Positions 6,151 to 8,830 of a DNA stretch of 8,830 nt are shown piece after piece. The first letter of the stretch is position 1, and the number at the start of each line of letters is the position of its first letter. The notes under the pieces are model-generated. The model was not told the origin of the DNA, searched no databases, and saw nothing but the letters and a program-made list of their open reading frames with translations. Origin of the DNA: Candidatus Sulfotelmatobacter sp. (lineage in GTDB: Bacteria > Acidobacteriota > Terriglobia > Terriglobales > SbA1); assembly GCA_030151135.1 (NCBI GenBank), contig JASLEQ010000589.1, positions 1-8,830 on the forward strand, given 5' to 3'. Both the position numbers and the translations under genes were made by a program.

Positions 6151-7629
6151 ATGGTCCCCATGTGTTCTGACTGCGCACTTCCCGTCGAAGCAAAAGTCGT
6201 CCGGTGCAGGCTCCCCCGCCTGCTGCAGTTGATTTTTGTAATGCTGTTGATGGTTGGGCGGCCGGCGTGGGCGAAGGAACATCCGGTTCCGCTCGAAAAA
6301 AATGTAGATTCGGCGAAGTGTCTTGAGTGCCACGAGGACAAGACCAAGGGCAAGGCTGTGCACTCCGCGATCGCAACCGGGTGCCTGAGTTGCCACGAAG
6401 TTCGCGTGAACAAAGACATCACGCGGGTGAAGCTGATCACCACGACGCCGCAGGCGCTCTGCCTGACATGCCACTCCGAGAAAGACGCGTCGACCCTGAA
6501 GGGGACGGTGCATCCTCCGGCGGTGCGCGACTGCATCAAGTGCCACGATCCGCACGAGAGCGACAACAAGAACCAGTTGCTCAAGGCCACGTCGGGCGAC
6601 AAGGGCGCGAATCTTTGCCTTGATTGCCACAAGCAGGGTTTGAATGTTCCAGAGAAGGGCAGCCGCCACGCCGCGCTCGACATGGGCTGCGACACCTGCC
6701 ACACCACACATAAGGTGGGCGAGGTCGGACAACCGGAATTTGATTTCCATCTGACCAAGGCAGCTCCGGCGTTGTGCATCGATTGCCACGACGTGAAAGA
6801 TGCGGCGCTGCAGAAGACGCACAACAACCAGCCATTCGAAAAAGCGGACTGCACGCAGTGCCACGATCCGCACCAGTCGGCGGCGCCGAAGCTGATGCGC
6901 CAGTTCCTGCATCCTCCATTTGCCGAGAAATCGTGCGATACGTGCCACGCTCCGGCGAAGGACGGAAAAGTTGTCCTGACACAAGCGAGTGCAAAAGACC
7001 TGTGCGTCACCTGCCATTCCGACAAGGCCGAGACGATTGAGAAGTCGAAGGTGCAGCATCCGGGAGCGGCGGGCGATTGCACGGATTGCCACAATCCGCA
7101 TGCCAGCCGTCAACCGGGGCTACCGAAGACCAATGCAGTCGACATCTGCCTCGCGTGCCACAGCGATCAGGCCGATCAGGCGAAGAAACATTATCTGCAT
7201 CAACCGGCGTTCAAGCAGGGATGCGCAACCTGCCACGAGCCGCACGGCGGAGAGAACGAGCACCTGCTGCGGGCGAAGACGACCAACGCGCTCTGCCTCG
7301 AGTGCCACGGCCCGGACTCGCAGCCGAAAAAACTCGAGGCCGATCATGTGCTGACCATTTTCGATGGCAAGGTCAGGCTGCCCGAAGATTACTTCACGAA
7401 GAACAAAGTAGTAGTGCTGCCGATCAAGTTCGGGCGCGGACACCCGGTGGATGGGCATCCAGTGGTGGATCTTGCGGATCCCACCGATGTCACCAAGGTG
7501 CGGGCCAAGATCGAGTGCCTGAGTTGCCATCAGCCCCATGCATCGGCGCAACCGGACTTGCTGGTGAAAGATCAGGCGAACAACATGCAGTTCTGCTCGA
7601 GCTGCCATAAGGATCTGACGCGGAGATAG
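6151..7629 (+). CDS. Secreted 16-heme c-type cytochrome, doubled CXXCH family
   Basis: This 492-residue protein begins with a long Sec signal: a basic n-region with R19 and R23, a hydrophobic core at about 24-36, and an AWA cleavage site at 39-41. The mature part has 16 CXXCH motifs, with first cysteines at 57, 78, 104, 128, 156, 180, 209, 234, 262, 285, 310, 333, 358, 382, 456 and 482. Twenty further histidines outside the motifs are enough for bis-His ligation of every heme. Most motifs follow a two-heme unit of about 50 residues, often ending CHxPHxS (CHDPHES, CHNPHAS, CHEPHGG, CHQPHAS), the hallmark of the doubled CXXCH family. A heme-free stretch of about 70 residues between hemes 14 and 15 contains GHPVDGHPV. 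Hemes are attached outside the cytoplasmic membrane, presumably by the divergent ResB/CcsA. The likely role is long-range electron transfer in the periplasm or at the cell surface; no catalytic motif is recognised. The propeller gene follows after 14 nt. Confidence 0.93.
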   Translation: MVPMCSDCALPVEAKVVRCRLPRLLQLIFVMLLMVGRPAWAKEHPVPLEKNVDSAKCLECHEDKTKGKAVHSAIATGCLSCHEVRVNKDITRVKLITTTPQALCLTCHSEKDASTLKGTVHPPAVRDCIKCHDPHESDNKNQLLKATSGDKGANLCLDCHKQGLNVPEKGSRHAALDMGCDTCHTTHKVGEVGQPEFDFHLTKAAPALCIDCHDVKDAALQKTHNNQPFEKADCTQCHDPHQSAAPKLMRQFLHPPFAEKSCDTCHAPAKDGKVVLTQASAKDLCVTCHSDKAETIEKSKVQHPGAAGDCTDCHNPHASRQPGLPKTNAVDICLACHSDQADQAKKHYLHQPAFKQGCATCHEPHGGENEHLLRAKTTNALCLECHGPDSQPKKLEADHVLTIFDGKVRLPEDYFTKNKVVVLPIKFGRGHPVDGHPVVDLADPTDVTKVRAKIECLSCHQPHASAQPDLLVKDQANNMQFCSSCHKDLTRR

Positions 7630-7630
7630 T

Positions 7631-7636
7631 GAGGAG
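7631..7636 (+). promoter_or_regulatory. Ribosome binding site of the NHL propeller gene
   Basis: GAGGAG lies 7 nt before the ATG at 7644, in the 14-nt gap after the cytochrome stop. It is a near-ideal Shine-Dalgarno and supports translation from the cytochrome transcript. Confidence 0.8.
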
Positions 7637-7643
7637 AACGATA

Positions 7644-8830
7644 ATGACGTTCGATGCCAGAGCTGATTTCAGGCGCAACCGGGTGAGCGCGGTGGCGTGG
7701 CTGGTTTTGATGATGGTGGTGCTCGGCTCACCGTTGGCGGTGCTCGGCGATAAGAAAAAGAAGAAAAATGACGCGCCGGCGAAAGTTCCAGTCATCGACT
7801 ATTCGAACATCGTGTGGCCGAATCCTCCGGCAATCGCGCGCATACGGTACCAGGCGTTTTACGCTGCGCAAAAACTCTCGCAAGTGGAAGCCCCTTCAAC
7901 CCAGAAGGCGAAGTGGATGGACCGGCTGGCGGGCACGCAGCCGACCAGCGAGAGCGGCAGGGTCCTCTACCAACTGGGCGAGCCCTACGGCATGGCGGTG
8001 GATTCGAAGAACAACCTGTATGTAGCCGATCAGAAAGTCGGGGCGATTTTCATCTTCAATACAGAAACGCGTGAAGCCCAGCTGATCAAGAACAAAACGG
8101 ATGCGCATTTTGTGCGCATCATCGGGCTGGCCATGGACGATGGTGACCGCCTGTTTGTTTCCGATCCGGGCCTGCGGCACGTGCTGGTGTTCGACGCGAA
8201 TCACAAGCCCACCGACGTCATCACCGAGGGGATGACCGAGCCCGGTTCAATGGCAATCGACCGGGAGAACCGGCTGCTCTATGTGTCGGACATACAACTG
8301 GACCAAGTATTGGTCTACGACGCCGATTCGCTGAAGCTGCTGCGCAAGATCGGAACCACGGGCCACAATCATGAACTGACCACGCCGGGAGATCTGGCGA
8401 AGCCGAGCGGGCTGGCGGTTGACGCCGACGGCAATCTCTACGTCTGCGACACGCTGAACGATCGCGTCGAAGTGTTCGATGCGGATGGGAAGTTCATCTC
8501 AACCTATGGCAAGAATGGCGATGGGCCGGGATACTTTGCGCGGCCGAAGGGCATCACGATCGACAGCGATGGGCACATTTGGGTCGCCGACGGCATGCAG
8601 GACCGCGTGCAGGTCTTCAACCAGCAGTGGCAACTGTTGATCGTCTTCGGCGGACACGGATTATTGCCCGGACAGTTCCAGGGACTGGTGAACGTGACGG
8701 CCGACACCAGGAACAACCGGGTATTCACCTCGGAGATCTATCCGGGACGCGTGCAGCAGTTCCGCTACGTAACCGACGCGGAGGCGGACGCATTGCAGAA
8801 AGAAAAAGAGGCCGGCCGAGTCAAGAAAGC
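7644..8830 (+). CDS. Secreted six-bladed NHL-repeat beta-propeller protein, 3' end cut off by window edge
   Basis: The frame stays open from the ATG at 7644 to the right edge (395 codons). The N-terminus has an arginine-rich n-region (R6-R13), a hydrophobic core at about 15-34 and a likely cleavage near G35/D36. A Lys5 run (37-41) and a segment with WPNPPAIARIRY (58-69) follow. Six NHL blades can be read: about 111-148 (GMAVDSKNNLYVADQ), 157-193, 198-237, 251-289 (GLAVDADGNLYVCDTLNDRV), 298-336 (GITIDSDGHIWVADGMQDRV) and 341-376. A charged, Lys/Glu/Ala-rich tail begins after about 377, so the end is probably close. There is no CXXCH and only one cysteine (C268). NHL propellers usually act as protein- or ligand-binding scaffolds. 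The tight link to the cytochrome suggests it binds or organises that protein outside the cell membrane; this is inference. Confidence 0.9.
   Translation, partial: MTFDARADFRRNRVSAVAWLVLMMVVLGSPLAVLGDKKKKKNDAPAKVPVIDYSNIVWPNPPAIARIRYQAFYAAQKLSQVEAPSTQKAKWMDRLAGTQPTSESGRVLYQLGEPYGMAVDSKNNLYVADQKVGAIFIFNTETREAQLIKNKTDAHFVRIIGLAMDDGDRLFVSDPGLRHVLVFDANHKPTDVITEGMTEPGSMAIDRENRLLYVSDIQLDQVLVYDADSLKLLRKIGTTGHNHELTTPGDLAKPSGLAVDADGNLYVCDTLNDRVEVFDADGKFISTYGKNGDGPGYFARPKGITIDSDGHIWVADGMQDRVQVFNQQWQLLIVFGGHGLLPGQFQGLVNVTADTRNNRVFTSEIYPGRVQQFRYVTDAEADALQKEKEAGRVKK

Noticed and set aside
6015..7113. Two long minus-strand open frames (about 340-360 codons) opposite the 16-heme cytochrome gene
   Set aside because: They lie antisense to an unmistakable cytochrome with a signal peptide and 16 CXXCH motifs. 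Their products have skewed composition (many Trp/Ser/Cys or Arg/Ala/Val), as expected from reading a GC-rich gene backwards.

Overview
The window looks like a chromosomal segment from a GC-rich, Gram-negative, cytochrome-rich bacterium. Acidobacteriota (Terriglobia-like) is my best guess. I base that on a System II (ResB/CcsA) cytochrome c maturation pair, a 16-heme 'doubled CXXCH' cytochrome paired with an NHL beta-propeller, and an outer-membrane beta-barrel. The taxonomic call is inference; Desulfuromonadota-like bacteria also carry such combinations. No mobile element, CRISPR array, rRNA or tRNA is visible.

Layout. The left two thirds is read on the minus strand in the order resB (5727-4267), ccsA (4197-2800), an NtrB/ZraS-type sensor histidine kinase (2780-1557), then a secreted beta-barrel protein (1363 to beyond the left edge). 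The right third is read on the plus strand: a 16-heme periplasmic or extracellular cytochrome c (6151-7629) and, 14 nt later, a six-bladed NHL propeller protein (7644 to beyond the right edge). A 423-bp divergent intergenic region (5728-6150) separates the two blocks.

How the parts may work together. ResB and CcsA form the membrane complex that moves heme outward and attaches it to CXXCH motifs. The neighbouring cytochrome needs 16 such attachments, so maturation factors and client lie back to back. The beta-barrel, multiheme cytochrome and secreted propeller together resemble the parts list of a porin-cytochrome, extracellular-electron-transfer type module. Function and partner contacts are inferred from context only.

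Regulation. The most striking non-coding signal is a near-consensus sigma-54 (-24/-12) promoter at 1399-1413 on the minus strand. Its predicted transcription start is 24 nt before the beta-barrel ATG, with 10-bp-phased direct repeats just upstream. The gene before it encodes a histidine kinase with an HEIRNPL box, the class that usually works with sigma-54 activators, although no response regulator lies in the window. A weaker sigma-54-like site sits before resB. Several start codons were moved inward from the longest possible ORF because ribosome binding sites and signal peptides support it: resB by 44 codons, the kinase by 20, the cytochrome by 29.
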